Positions 26,321-35,226 of a DNA stretch of 64,000 nucleotides are shown piece by piece; position 1 is the first letter of the stretch, and every line of letters starts with the position of its first letter. The DNA is from Mesorhizobium ventifaucium. Lineage in GTDB: Bacteria; Pseudomonadota; Alphaproteobacteria; Rhizobiales; Rhizobiaceae. The stretch lies in the NCBI RefSeq assembly GCF_935822925.1, contig NZ_CAKXZS010000023.1, positions 372,001 to 436,000 on the forward strand, read 5' to 3'. The notes below the pieces were generated by a model that was not told the DNA's origin, ran no database searches, and worked only from the letters and a program-made list of their open reading frames with translations. A program made the position numbers and the translations under genes.

Positions 26321-28036
26321 TCAGTCTGCGATGCCAAGGCCCGCTTTCCTTAGCGAGCCGAGGAAAAACTCGACATCTTGCGAACGGGCCAACCGCGCCG
26401 AAACCACCTGGCGCATGTTCTTCACCAAATCAGGTTGATTTTGGTTCAGCCATGTGACCTCGCGATCAGCCGCGATTTTGTATCCTCCCTCGCCGAAAAC
26501 GGCAGCGGCAAGCAAATGATAGACCGGATTCGACGGAAATGGCGATTTGTTGATCCACATAGCTGCCTGCGGATAATCCCCGCTGAAATACGAGCAAAGG
26601 GCCAGATCCACGTCATAGTAGCCTGACCCCGGGTTCTTCTGACGCGCCTCCGCTATCAACTGGCATCCGTCATGCCAATTTCCAGAAACCGCCAGGCGCT
26701 CTCCATATTCGCCCATAAACTCGGTGTCGTTCGGGTTGATGGTCAAAGTCTGCTTGCCCACTTTCAATGCGGCATCGATCTCCTTGTGGAAATAGAGCGC
26801 AACCATTTCCGCCTGGCGTCCCCGGACGTTGACAGGATCAAGCCCCACAGATCGCCTTGCCGCTGCCAAGGCGCGATCGAGCGCAGCGGCGGACTCTGCG
26901 GGGTCGCCTGAAAACTCGAATCGGTAGTCATCTATGTAGATCAACGAGAGAAGACCCCAGGCGGTGGCGTAGGTCGGAAAGCGGTCCACCGCCTTCTCAA
27001 GGCACGCGCGTACCGATGACCGGCTTTCTGCATCGACACCGACCCGATATGCGTAAAAAGAAAGCGTGCAAGAGTAGGCGGCCCAATCGTCGGGCGGATT
27101 GACGACGTGGAGATTGGCGTCTGCCTGGAAGATGGCGCCATATGCCTGGGCCAGGCTCGATGACACATTACTCGCGATGTCCGTCTGGACTTCCACAAGC
27201 TGCGCCACTTTCAGCCCGCCATCATAGCTTTCTGCCCACAGAACCGAGTTGTCCGCCCGGTTGAGCAGCCGGACCCGAAGCCGGAAGGCATCGGTCGACA
27301 GGTTCACGCTTCCGGCCAGGACAAATCGTGCCGGCGAGATCGATGGATCCTCCCCCTTTGCGGCCGACTCCACGACCACGATATCTTTGAACTTGGAAAG
27401 CTGGCTGACGACTTCCTGCCTCAATCCACTGGCGATGGCCTTGGAGGCTTCCGTTCCTGAAAGGTCGTCAAACGTCTCGACCAGCAGTCGCGGGATCTCA
27501 GGCGAAGTCGGGCGAACACCGCTCCTCGCCAATCCCAATGCCAGAACAGCCAATGCAGCGACGATTGCCGCAAGAGCCACCGTCAGCCATGACGCCTTCA
27601 TCCATCGAGGAGGGGGCGGGACTTTCTCTGCCCGGTTGACTGGCAAGGCCGGCTCAATGGTCTCGGGGGTCGCTCGCACCGAGAACGTTGGAACGTAACC
27701 ACCTTTCGGGATCGTGATGAGAATTGGATCGTCGTGTCCGGCAGTCAGATAGTATCGCTCGAGCCCGCGCCGGAGGTGGCCAGCCTCGATTCGGACAATC
27801 GGATCCGTCTGCGGGTCGAAGGACATGTCACGGCCGAACACTTCGACTGCGATCGAATAGGCCTTGATACGATCACCGCGACCCGCCAGCGTCTCCTCCA
27901 CAACATGGCTGAGGAAGCGGCGCTCGCGACCGGTTGCATCGAACTCCGCGCTGTTGAGGATCCGGGCAAGCTGGGCACGACAATCCTCTGGGGCGAGCCT
28001 ATGCCCGTTCCCAGCAGCTGTTTCCGCCCGAATCAC
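26321..28036 (-). CDS. Winged-helix, TolB-N-like and TPR membrane regulator ('adenylate cyclase-like')
   Basis: A 571-residue protein. Residues ~1-110 form a winged-helix-like domain (CRAQLARILNSAEFDATGRE, LSHVVEETLAGRGDRIKAYS, RIEAGHLRRGLERYY, ITIPKGGYVPTF). A membrane helix follows (WLTVALAAIVAALAVLALGLA), then a TolB-N/FlgO-like domain (LLVETFDDLSGTEASKAIAS) and TPR-like helices. Such proteins are often annotated adenylate cyclases but no cyclase domain is visible. GTG 28036 is favoured because the same GTGAGGGAACCAAGGTGAT context is conserved at a second, truncated copy (31964). The end, DLVKNMRQVVSARLARSQ...SLRKAGLGIAD, is the segment repeated as fragments at 48.4 and 53.1 kb. Confidence 0.82.
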   Translation of the reverse strand: MIRAETAAGNGHRLAPEDCRAQLARILNSAEFDATGRERRFLSHVVEETLAGRGDRIKAYSIAVEVFGRDMSFDPQTDPIVRIEAGHLRRGLERYYLTAGHDDPILITIPKGGYVPTFSVRATPETIEPALPVNRAEKVPPPPRWMKASWLTVALAAIVAALAVLALGLARSGVRPTSPEIPRLLVETFDDLSGTEASKAIASGLRQEVVSQLSKFKDIVVVESAAKGEDPSISPARFVLAGSVNLSTDAFRLRVRLLNRADNSVLWAESYDGGLKVAQLVEVQTDIASNVSSSLAQAYGAIFQADANLHVVNPPDDWAAYSCTLSFYAYRVGVDAESRSSVRACLEKAVDRFPTYATAWGLLSLIYIDDYRFEFSGDPAESAAALDRALAAARRSVGLDPVNVRGRQAEMVALYFHKEIDAALKVGKQTLTINPNDTEFMGEYGERLAVSGNWHDGCQLIAEARQKNPGSGYYDVDLALCSYFSGDYPQAAMWINKSPFPSNPVYHLLAAAVFGEGGYKIAADREVTWLNQNQPDLVKNMRQVVSARLARSQDVEFFLGSLRKAGLGIAD

Positions 28037-28048
28037 CTTGGTTCCCTC

Positions 28049-28308
28049 ACATGACCTTGCCGGAGCCGCTGTACTGGAGTTTCTGGCCTTGCAAATCGAT
28101 GAGTCCTTGATCCGCCTAGTAGTCGAAGCTGAATGCATCGAGGGCCTTCAGCTGGTCGGCGACGGCCCACAAGATGGGAATCGGCTTCCGGCTCGATGAC
28201 GGTTTGTCCCCAGGCGGCCGAGTCCGCAAGCGCCAGCCCGACGCAAAACCCAATGCCCAGCCGCAGCGGCCGAGTTCCCGTGCCGCAATTCGCTCTTATT
28301 ACGGCCAC
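28049..28308 (-). pseudogene. DUF2092-like exported protein, 5' fragment
   Basis: MAVIRANCGTGTRPLRLGIG begins a signal peptide (FCVGLALADSAAWGQ). After a frameshift the text ILWAVADQLKALDAFSFDY, then a TAG, then ADQGLIDLQGQKLQYSGSGKVM resembles the N-terminal half of DUF2092 proteins. It is cut off where the winged-helix/TPR gene's leader begins. So it has a frameshift, a nonsense codon and a 3' truncation. The DUF2092 match is from memory of the family pattern. Confidence 0.6.
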
Positions 28309-28646
28309 GCGAGCCTCCCTGTAAAAAGAACGCTTCCCGATCGAGGTATGACTAAAGTCTAGCGAGTTGAGCAGATACCGCTATTGGCCTTTGGGGAACC
28401 GCAGCCCTAGCGGGTGCATCTGTCCGAGGGCAAGGCACTGGAACGCCCGCTGCGATCAGCGCCAGGCCGAGGTAGCGCGGTGCCGCCTTGCCGAATCGAC
28501 TCCCGCCCTGCGGATCCGTTGGATGGTTCGCCTCACGATCGGGAAGGCCATCCAGGAAGACTGGCCGCGCTAATTGACCTTTGGGAAGGAGGCAGAAACC
28601 TATTGCAGCCCAAAATGAGATCGCCCGAAAGGCCGGGAAACTAGTT
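28309..28646. other. Non-coding region with repeated CCTTTGGGGAA box
   Basis: No gene is seen. CCTTTGGGGAA occurs at 28388-28398 and a near copy, CCTTTGGGAA, at 28578-28587; the same 11-mer occurs at 63464-63474 upstream of the second histidine kinase. Confidence 0.4.
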
Positions 28647-29030
28647 TTAGTTTAAGTTGCCTGAGGACGACGCGAGCGCCGCCTGGATCGCCGATCAGCA
28701 AGGCGGCAGGGAAGGGTTTTTGGAGATAGGCGACGCAGCCCAAGCGAACGGCTTCGACCTGGCACCGTCATCGACGGCGGTAATGAAAATGACAGGGAGC
28801 CAAGGATCGGAGCTCTGCAAGTGCCGCATGAGCTCCAGTCCGGAAATCCCACCGAGCTGGATATCGAGCACGACGCACAAGATCGAGCTTGCCGGGTCGC
28901 GACCGAGAAAGGTTTCAGCCGATCCATAACCCTCAGTCGGAAATCCATGGGCGTTGAGCAGGCGCTCGACACTCCTCCGCATGCTGGGATCGTCCTCTAC
29001 GACGGCTATCCTGCCTGGCAAGCTTTCCAA
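28647..29030 (-). pseudogene. Response-regulator receiver gene, two frameshifts
   Basis: Starts (TTG) ESLPGRIAVVEDDPSMRRSV, with a clear phosphoacceptor region (LCVVLDIQLGGISGLELMRH) and PVIFITAVDDGA. Beyond this, the conserved end continues in another frame (QVEAVRLGCVAYLQKPFPAA, including the receiver Lys) and then in a third (AIQAALASSSGN). Together they would form a single-domain receiver of ~125 residues. As it stands the ORF ends in an unrelated tail. It lies 79 bp behind the intact FixJ-like gene. Confidence 0.78.
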
Positions 29031-29108
29031 GGCGCGCCCCTTTCCCGTCTTGGCATCTGGGTAACCACATCCGGACGGTAGGCATAACCGGGCGCGTATG
29101 ATACTGGC

Positions 29109-29744
29109 CTAAGGGGCAGAACCGCCTCTTTTTGGGGCGTTCAGGAGTCCCAGTCGCTCGGCGATCGACACCATCTCGGCCAGCGAATTCACTTCAAGCT
29201 TCTCCATGATCGCGTGCCTGTGGGCCTTCACCGTCCTTTCGGACGTGCCAAGTTCGAAAGCCACCTGCTTGTTGCGCTTACCGCGCACGACCAAGTCGAA
29301 GACCTGAAACTCGCGCGGCGTCAGGCCGGCTGCGAGTGCATGAAGCTTGTCGATTCTATGATGCTCGGCGCAGCGTTTCTCGTTCTGCAGCAGCGCACGA
29401 TTGATGGCCTCCAGCAGGTCCTTGGCCGAGACGGGCTTCTCCAGAAAATCCTCGGCACCCGCCTTGATGGCGCGAACAGTCGTGGCGATATCGCCGTGCC
29501 CGGTGAGGAAGACGGTCGGCAAAAGCGGCGCCGCCTGTGAAAGGCGGTCCTGCAGATCCGCGCCGCTCAGGCCGGGCATCTGCAGGTCGAGCAGTATGCA
29601 GCCTGGTTCCGCTGTCGGCAGGCGCGAAAGGATCTCTTCACCCGAACCGTAGGAAGCTACTCGAAACCCGGACGCCTCGACCAGCCGGCCGAGAGCCGTT
29701 CGAAACGACGCGTCGTCGTCGACAATGTGGATGACCGGTGTCAT
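29109..29744 (-). CDS. FixJ/NarL-type response regulator
   Basis: A 211-residue two-domain regulator. The receiver domain has the acidic pocket VDDDAS, phosphoacceptor Asp53 (CILLDLQMPGLSG) and Lys103 (DFLEKPVSAKD). The LuxR-type helix-turn-helix reads GLTPREFQVFDLVVRGKRNK then VAFELGTSERTVKAHRHAIM. Its start overlaps the stop of the upstream kinase gene by four bases, so the pair is translationally coupled. The FixJ-type receiver linker and DNA-binding motif are intact. Target genes are unknown. Confidence 0.93.
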   Translation of the reverse strand: MTPVIHIVDDDASFRTALGRLVEASGFRVASYGSGEEILSRLPTAEPGCILLDLQMPGLSGADLQDRLSQAAPLLPTVFLTGHGDIATTVRAIKAGAEDFLEKPVSAKDLLEAINRALLQNEKRCAEHHRIDKLHALAAGLTPREFQVFDLVVRGKRNKQVAFELGTSERTVKAHRHAIMEKLEVNSLAEMVSIAERLGLLNAPKRGGSAP

Positions 29745-31798
29745 TGGATGCTCTGCGCCAGCGGCAGGTCGAAGCGAAAGACGGTGCCGCCCTCCGGGCG
29801 GTTGGCTGCCCAGATCCTGCCGCCATACGTCTCGATGATCGTCCGCGCGATGGACAGGCCCAGTCCAGTGCCTGCCGGCTTGGTGGTATAGAAGGGATCG
29901 AAGACTGCGGCAAGCCGCTCATTGGGGATGCCGACGCCCGTATCCGAAATCGAGAGCTCGACCGTGGAGTTGTTGGTAATGGCGGTCTGGAATTCGAGTC
30001 TCCGCTCTGGCGAAGCCTTCTCATCCATCGCATCCATCGCATTCATCGCGAGATTGATGATGACCTGCTGGATGTGAACCCTGTCGGCGCGCACGGGCAG
30101 GTGCCTGGCCCCCCGAACCGAACGGACGGATACTTTCTGGCGTTCGGCTTCGGCGTGCAGGATGTTGATTGAACTGTCGAGAACCTCGTTGAGGTCGAAA
30201 TCCTGCCAATCGATCTCGCCCCGCTTCTTGAGCATTTTGCGCAGGCGCTGAATGATGTCTCCCGCGCGCTGGTCATCGTCCTTTATGTCGGCGATGATCT
30301 GTTGGATGAGCTTGAGGTCGGGCTGATCGCTCTGAAGCAGTATCTCGGCCGCTTCCGCGTTGCTGCGTATCGCGCCGAGCGGCTGGTTGAGTTCATGCGC
30401 GATCGACGCGGACAGGGCGCCCGCCGTTGCGGACTGGTTGAGATGGACGACCTCGAGCAGGCGATGACGCGACTGGATTTCAGCTGCATGCCGGCGGCGA
30501 CGCTCGTAGAACAGTCCGAGGATCGCCAGGCTCTGCGCCAGCAAGGCCAAGCCGACGAGGGTGATCTGCCATCGATACGTCTCCCAAAGCGTCGGCGTAT
30601 AGTGAAGGATATTGGCGTCGTCCGGGAGGCTGGCCTTGTCCAAACCCCAGCGTTCTAGTTGACGCCAGTCGAGGACCGGAAAATTGGTCGCATAGACAAT
30701 CTGCGGAGCGGATTCGTCACCGGAAATACGTTCAATGACCTTGGCCGCAATGTCTTCGCCGATGGACCGATACGTCCCCATGTTGCCGCCCACTATTCCC
30801 AGGCCGACATACGAACTCAGCAGACCGTAGCTCGGCGCACCGGAAACCGCCGCGATTTTCGCGGCGGCATCGCGGGGGCGATACTTCGTGCCGCTGGCAT
30901 CCTCGAAAATCGTAAGGATGGGCAGGATGGTCTGTGCCGTCAACTTCTCTGTTTCGGCCATCATCGATTCGAGCGTGAGGCCGGAGAGATACTCAACGGG
31001 CAGATCGTGATATCTGTCGCCTAGGATGTGCCGGGCATTGTCCTGCCAGGATCGATCGAATTCAGCCGATCCAGACACCACCACGATCCGTCGGGCGTCG
31101 GGCTGCAGGCCGATTGCGAGATCTGTCGTCTTCGCGATGTCGTAACCGCTGACCACCCCTTTCATGTCCGGCCGGGGAGAAAGTCGCTTCAGCGACCTCT
31201 CGCTCAGGTCTCCAAAGATGATGGCGGCGGTCGGGGCAATGGGGCTACGATGATCCAAAATGAAGCGCAAAGCTTCAGGGCCGACCGCGACAACCACGTG
31301 AAGAGGAATGCTTTCGAATTTTGCGTGCAAACCATCAGCCAAACGTCGCAGATGGTCCGGTGTAGAAAAACGGCCGCTATCCAGGAATTCCGTATAGATC
31401 TCCAGCTTCGTCGTCGCCAGCTTTCCGAGGCCCTTTGCCAGTCCGTCGGCGATCTCGATGGCGGATGTCATCGTGCTGCTATCCTGGTGCAGGATCAAAA
31501 TACGGTGGACGGCCGGGTCGGCGCTCGCAGTCGCAATGGTCAGGCTCGCTTTAAACGCAAGAATGGTGGCCGCTGACAGGACGTTTCGGGTCGATCGTCC
31601 GTTGTAACTTCTGATAAGGGCCGTTTTGGAGACCGCCGACGCAAGTCGACCTAAGCAGCGGATTGCTCGTACGGTCAGCCTGAAGATCCCCGGCGGGTTG
31701 CAGGTTCGTGAGGCAAAGAACGCGATCACAAGAGGAAGCAAGGAGCGGGCGTGCGACGGCAAGGCCAAGCAGGATAGAGCCAGCATCGTGCGCACCAT
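29741..31798 (-). CDS. Sensor histidine kinase with ABC-substrate-binding-like sensor domain
   Basis: A ~685-residue membrane kinase. A hydrophobic leader is followed by an extracytoplasmic sensor resembling ABC_sub_bind proteins (HRILILHQDSSTMTSAIEIA, PLHVVVAVGPEALRFILDHR, RRIVVVSGSAEFDRSW). A membrane helix (ITLVGLALLAQSLAILGLFY) leads to the kinase: H box SASIAHELNQPLGAIRSNAE, N box IINLAMNAMDAM, G1 SDTGVGIP, F/G2 FDPFYTTKPAGTGLGLSIAR. ATG 31798 is preferred for GAGGAG nine bases upstream. About 90 residues precede the sensor, more than usual, so the true start could be further in. It phosphorylates the adjacent FixJ-like regulator. Confidence 0.85.
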   Translation of the reverse strand: MVRTMLALSCLALPSHARSLLPLVIAFFASRTCNPPGIFRLTVRAIRCLGRLASAVSKTALIRSYNGRSTRNVLSAATILAFKASLTIATASADPAVHRILILHQDSSTMTSAIEIADGLAKGLGKLATTKLEIYTEFLDSGRFSTPDHLRRLADGLHAKFESIPLHVVVAVGPEALRFILDHRSPIAPTAAIIFGDLSERSLKRLSPRPDMKGVVSGYDIAKTTDLAIGLQPDARRIVVVSGSAEFDRSWQDNARHILGDRYHDLPVEYLSGLTLESMMAETEKLTAQTILPILTIFEDASGTKYRPRDAAAKIAAVSGAPSYGLLSSYVGLGIVGGNMGTYRSIGEDIAAKVIERISGDESAPQIVYATNFPVLDWRQLERWGLDKASLPDDANILHYTPTLWETYRWQITLVGLALLAQSLAILGLFYERRRRHAAEIQSRHRLLEVVHLNQSATAGALSASIAHELNQPLGAIRSNAEAAEILLQSDQPDLKLIQQIIADIKDDDQRAGDIIQRLRKMLKKRGEIDWQDFDLNEVLDSSINILHAEAERQKVSVRSVRGARHLPVRADRVHIQQVIINLAMNAMDAMDEKASPERRLEFQTAITNNSTVELSISDTGVGIPNERLAAVFDPFYTTKPAGTGLGLSIARTIIETYGGRIWAANRPEGGTVFRFDLPLAQSIQ

Positions 31799-31892
31799 GC
31801 GGAAACGCTCCTCTGCCAGCCCACCCCAGCCAATATTAGCAGCCGTCTGCGTCATGCGGACAGTAACCCAGGCAACCCCGTACTGGTGAAGA

Positions 31893-31964
31893 TCAGGGCA
31901 AGGTGGGCACGACCTCTGGGGTGAGCTGATGCCCGCTCCCCGCGGCTTTGTCCGCCTGGATCAC
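31893..31964 (-). pseudogene. 5' fragment of a winged-helix/TPR regulator
   Basis: The GTG and its leader (GTGAGGGAACCAAGGTGATC) match the intact gene at 28036. The first 15 codons are similar (IQADKAAGSGHQLTPE versus IRAETAAGNGHRLAPE), then the frame ends at TGA. Only the very start of a paralogue survives. Confidence 0.65.
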
Positions 31965-32206
31965 CTTGGTTCCCTCACCTGACGTTCTGGGGTGACTACT
32001 CCCAGTTATATTTCATTTTTCGCCGGTTACCTCTTGCTGCGCAATTTACATGCGCGAGACAATTCCCGCAATACTCCCAGTAGTCTGAACGGATAACATT
32101 GGAATGACGGCGACGATTTGTGCAATGCAGCGGCGGACGACAACGGATCAACAGTTAGGCGGCCTCACCGGCAAGCGCAATTTGAATTTGCGATTTTATA
32201 GGCTTG

Positions 32207-32300
32207 GTGCCCACTGCGCTCGCTATGGTTGTTCAGAAATTACCCTGTAGCCCACGTAACTTACATTCCGCAGCCGCCTCCATGCGATAGGCTACGGCGG
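32207..32300 (+). repeat. Repeated segment, copy 1 (second copy at 42757-42850)
   Basis: CTCGCTATGGTTGTTCAG, then CCCACGTAACTTACATTCCG and CCGCCTCCATGCGATAGG are shared nearly base for base with 42757-42850 on the same strand. Similarity continues weakly into the downstream gene. It includes a divergent copy of the ~34-bp element (32238-32270). Confidence 0.75.
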
Positions 32301-32321
32301 TCTCGGGATACGAATTGCGCC

Positions 32322-32633
32322 ATGAGGATGGACGACAAACCGGCTGATAGACAAAGAGGGGTCTCGGCGGCGGTGCGTCGATTCCCGCAATTTGAATTCG
32401 CGATCCATCGGCTGATGGACCGAAGTGAGGGCTTTCAGGATATGTGCGAGGAACTTGCAGAAGCGGAGCTCGCACTGTCGAGGATCGACAAGGTCCCGCC
32501 GGCATTGCGCGAGGCTAGACGAGCCGAATGGCAGGAACTGGTGGATCGGTTGGTTGGAGAAGTCGGAGCCGTGCTGCACGCGGACGCCACCCGGAAACCG
32601 CGTGTCATTCCGTGGCCGCCACGCCAGAACTAA
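32322..32633 (+). CDS. Hypothetical helical protein
   Basis: A 103-residue protein: MRMDDKPADRQRGVSAAVRR, FEFAIHRLMDRSEGFQDMCE, ELAEAELALSRIDKVPPALR, and a final helix EWQELVDRLVGEVGAVLHAD. Strongly amphipathic with coiled-coil tendency. ATG 32322 begins the coherent part; the frame is open upstream only through a repeated non-coding segment. A fragment of a related gene (RRRAVSAAVRQF) follows the second repeat copy at ~42850. Function not recognised. Confidence 0.6.
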   Translation: MRMDDKPADRQRGVSAAVRRFPQFEFAIHRLMDRSEGFQDMCEELAEAELALSRIDKVPPALREARRAEWQELVDRLVGEVGAVLHADATRKPRVIPWPPRQN

Positions 32634-32955
32634 GCGGAGGCTGGCTTGGAATTTCTGTCTGGCAAGCGATCTCTACAACTATAGCAGCCATGCTCCCGGC
32701 CCTGCTTGCCGTCACGGTAAGCCCCGATAGCTGATCCGACGACTTCGGATTCCGCACGGGAATTTCCCTGCTGTTCCCGAAGTAGGCCCGGCACTGTCCC
32801 TCCGTGACTGGCACGAACAAATGAACCACTGTCGACATGAAAAACGATCGGAATCCGAAATCCATTAGCAGCGCAGCGCGAATACAGATATGTTGTCACG
32901 GCGGTGCGATCGCATCGGACATGAAGTAAAAGACGGAATTAGAGGGGACTTCGAT
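32634..32955. other. Intergenic region upstream of beta-barrel gene
   Basis: No gene or clear motif recognised. It probably holds the promoter of the 32956 gene. Short overlapping frames have no RBS. Confidence 0.45.
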
Positions 32956-33768
32956 ATGGGAATCATCCGAGCTCTGGTGTTGGCTTCGGCGGGAACAGCG
33001 GCAGCCCTGTTTGCGGTGCCGGCGATCGCTGCGGACGCTGCGACGCAACTTCCTGAAGCCGCACCCGTGCCTGCTGAAGCCGCGCCGGCCTGGACCTTCA
33101 CCGCAGAGCCCTATTTCTGGATGGCAGGAATGAAGGGCAGGGTGGGCGTCAGGGGCCTGTCACCGGTAGATATCGACGTCGATTTCAGCCAGATCTTCGA
33201 CCACATCGATTGGTCTCCCCCGCCGGTCATGTTTGCCGGTGAGGCGCGCAATGGCCGCTACGCTCTTTTCACTGACTTCATATACCTGGGACTTGAGGCC
33301 GATGGCACGTCGCGCGGTCCGTTGGCGCTTTTTTCGGCCGAAGCGAACATGAACACGGTGGTGTGGACCTTCGGCGGCTCCTATCGGGTCGTCGACAATG
33401 GCACCGCAACCTTGGACGTTCTGGCCGGCGGACGGCTTTGGTACGTCGATGCGGATCTGACCGTTACTGGCCCTCTCGCCGTAAGAGAGGCCAGCGGCAG
33501 CAAGACCTGGGTCGACCCCATTATTGGTGTGGCCGGCGATGTCGCTCTCGGGAACGGATTCGGACTCCATGGCGAGGCGGATGTCGGTGGCTTCGGCCTT
33601 GGCGCCGACATCGACTGGCAAGTGCAGGGTACGCTTCAATACCGGTACAGTGATTCGGTCACGCTGGAAGCGGGCTATCGCTACCTTGCCGTAGACTACG
33701 AGGACGACGGATTTGTGTTTGACATAGCAATGCAGGGACCAATCATCGGCGCCAGATTTCGGTTCTGA
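32956..33768 (+). CDS. Outer-membrane beta-barrel-like protein
   Basis: A 270-residue exported protein: signal peptide MGIIRALVLASAGTAAALFA...AIAADA, then alternating strands such as WTFTAEPYFWMAGMKGRVGV, YALFTDFIYLGLEADG, TVVWTFGGSYRVVDNGTATL, GLHGEADVGGFGLGADIDW and YRYSDSVTLEAGYRYLAVDY. It ends in Phe (GARFRF), as expected for outer-membrane barrel insertion. GAGAGGGGACTTCGAT precedes the ATG. First of three same-strand envelope genes. Ligand unknown. Confidence 0.82.
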   Translation: MGIIRALVLASAGTAAALFAVPAIAADAATQLPEAAPVPAEAAPAWTFTAEPYFWMAGMKGRVGVRGLSPVDIDVDFSQIFDHIDWSPPPVMFAGEARNGRYALFTDFIYLGLEADGTSRGPLALFSAEANMNTVVWTFGGSYRVVDNGTATLDVLAGGRLWYVDADLTVTGPLAVREASGSKTWVDPIIGVAGDVALGNGFGLHGEADVGGFGLGADIDWQVQGTLQYRYSDSVTLEAGYRYLAVDYEDDGFVFDIAMQGPIIGARFRF

Positions 33769-33823
33769 TTGGATCTGCGCCGGGGATGACTACGAAACGG
33801 GAGAAGAGTTTGGGAACTGTTTC

Positions 33824-35119
33824 GTGAGCCCGTCCAAAGTCAGGCGTATCAGCAACGTTTTGGTAGCGTCGGCGTTGATTGGCCTGCTGTGGGGGTGCGC
33901 CTCCCGTCCGACGAATGTGCTGCTGCCCGTGGCCGATACCTCCCCTTCCTCCAGCAAGGTGAAGATGCTGGTCACAACGACACGCAGTCGTTCCTCCAAT
34001 CCAGCACAAATGTATACGGGCGAGCGCGGACTGGCCCCCTCGTTCGCGGAAATCACGGTGTCGATCCCTCCGGCATCGGTCCGCAAGGTTGGAGAGGTCG
34101 CATGGCCCAAGAAGCTGCCATCAAACCCGGCGACTGATTTCGCAGTCGTGCAAGCCCAGGAATTGACGCTCCAGACAGCGAAGGGGTGGCTTAGCGCCTC
34201 CGTCAGGAAGAGCCCGGATCACAGCGTGCTGGTCTTTATTCACGGGTTCAACAATCGCTTTGAAGACTCGGTCTATCGTTTTGCCCAGATCGCAAAGGAT
34301 ACAGGCACGCAGAGCGTCCCGATCCTGGTCACATGGCCCTCCCGAGGCAGTGCGCTGGCGTATGGCTACGATCGTGAAAGCACCAACTACACGCGAAATG
34401 CCCTCGAACTGCTGTTCCAATATCTTGCACGCGATTCTGAAATCAAGGAAGTTTCGATCCTCGCCCATTCGATGGGCAACTGGCTTGCGTTGGAAGGCTT
34501 GCGCCAGATGGCCATCCGCAATGGCGGCCTTCCGACGAAGTTCAAAAACGTCATGCTGGCCGCGCCGGACGTCGATGTCGACGTGTTTCGTACTCAGATT
34601 GCCGACATGGGCAAACAGCACCCGCAGTTCACCCTCTTTGTCTCGCAGGACGATCGCGCGCTCAAAGTGTCGCGGCGGGTCTGGGGCAATATCCCCCGGC
34701 TCGGATCGATTGATCCGGAACAAGCTCCATACAAGGAAGAACTCGCCAGCAACAATATAACCGTCATCGATCTGACGAAGGTCAAATCCGGAGATCCCTT
34801 GCATCACGGCAAGTTCGCGGAGTCACCGCAGATCGTGCAACTGATTGGGGCGCGAATGGCCGGCGGCCAGACGTTGACCGACAACAGGATAGGCCTGGGC
34901 GATACGATCATTCACGCAACGACCGGTGCGGCGGCAGCGGCGGGCAGCGCGGCAGGGTTGGTGATTGCGGCACCTGTTGCAGCGGTCGATCAAAAGAGCA
35001 GAGAAAATTTGGGCCATCACATCGGCGCCTTGACGGGTTCCCAGGCCAGCCAGAAATCGAACCCTAGCAGTAAGGATTGCGCTGTCTCCTCTCCGACTAG
35101 GAAAGGCTGCAAGAAATAA
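33824..35119 (+). CDS. Lipoprotein alpha/beta hydrolase (DUF900-like)
   Basis: A 431-residue lipoprotein: lipobox LLWGC with Cys25, then an alpha/beta-hydrolase domain. HSVLVFIHGFNNRFEDSVYR is the oxyanion strand; PILVTWPSRGSALAYGYDRE follows; the nucleophile elbow is SILAHSMGNWLALEGL. NVMLAAPDVDVDVFRTQI carries a likely acid residue, and DPLHHGKFAESPQ a candidate His. Start is GTG 33824. The C-terminal ~90 residues are Ala/Ser-rich and low in complexity. Probably a periplasmic, outer-membrane-anchored esterase or lipase; the substrate is unknown. Confidence 0.83.
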   Translation: MSPSKVRRISNVLVASALIGLLWGCASRPTNVLLPVADTSPSSSKVKMLVTTTRSRSSNPAQMYTGERGLAPSFAEITVSIPPASVRKVGEVAWPKKLPSNPATDFAVVQAQELTLQTAKGWLSASVRKSPDHSVLVFIHGFNNRFEDSVYRFAQIAKDTGTQSVPILVTWPSRGSALAYGYDRESTNYTRNALELLFQYLARDSEIKEVSILAHSMGNWLALEGLRQMAIRNGGLPTKFKNVMLAAPDVDVDVFRTQIADMGKQHPQFTLFVSQDDRALKVSRRVWGNIPRLGSIDPEQAPYKEELASNNITVIDLTKVKSGDPLHHGKFAESPQIVQLIGARMAGGQTLTDNRIGLGDTIIHATTGAAAAAGSAAGLVIAAPVAAVDQKSRENLGHHIGALTGSQASQKSNPSSKDCAVSSPTRKGCKK

Positions 35120-35226
35120 TCATTCGTCGAAGCCAAAGCGGCAGCACTGAAGCCGATAACGGGGAGAGTCAACCGCATCCGCAGGAACGTTGCCGCGGTC
35201 CTGTCTGGGCTGAAAAGGGGGAATGA

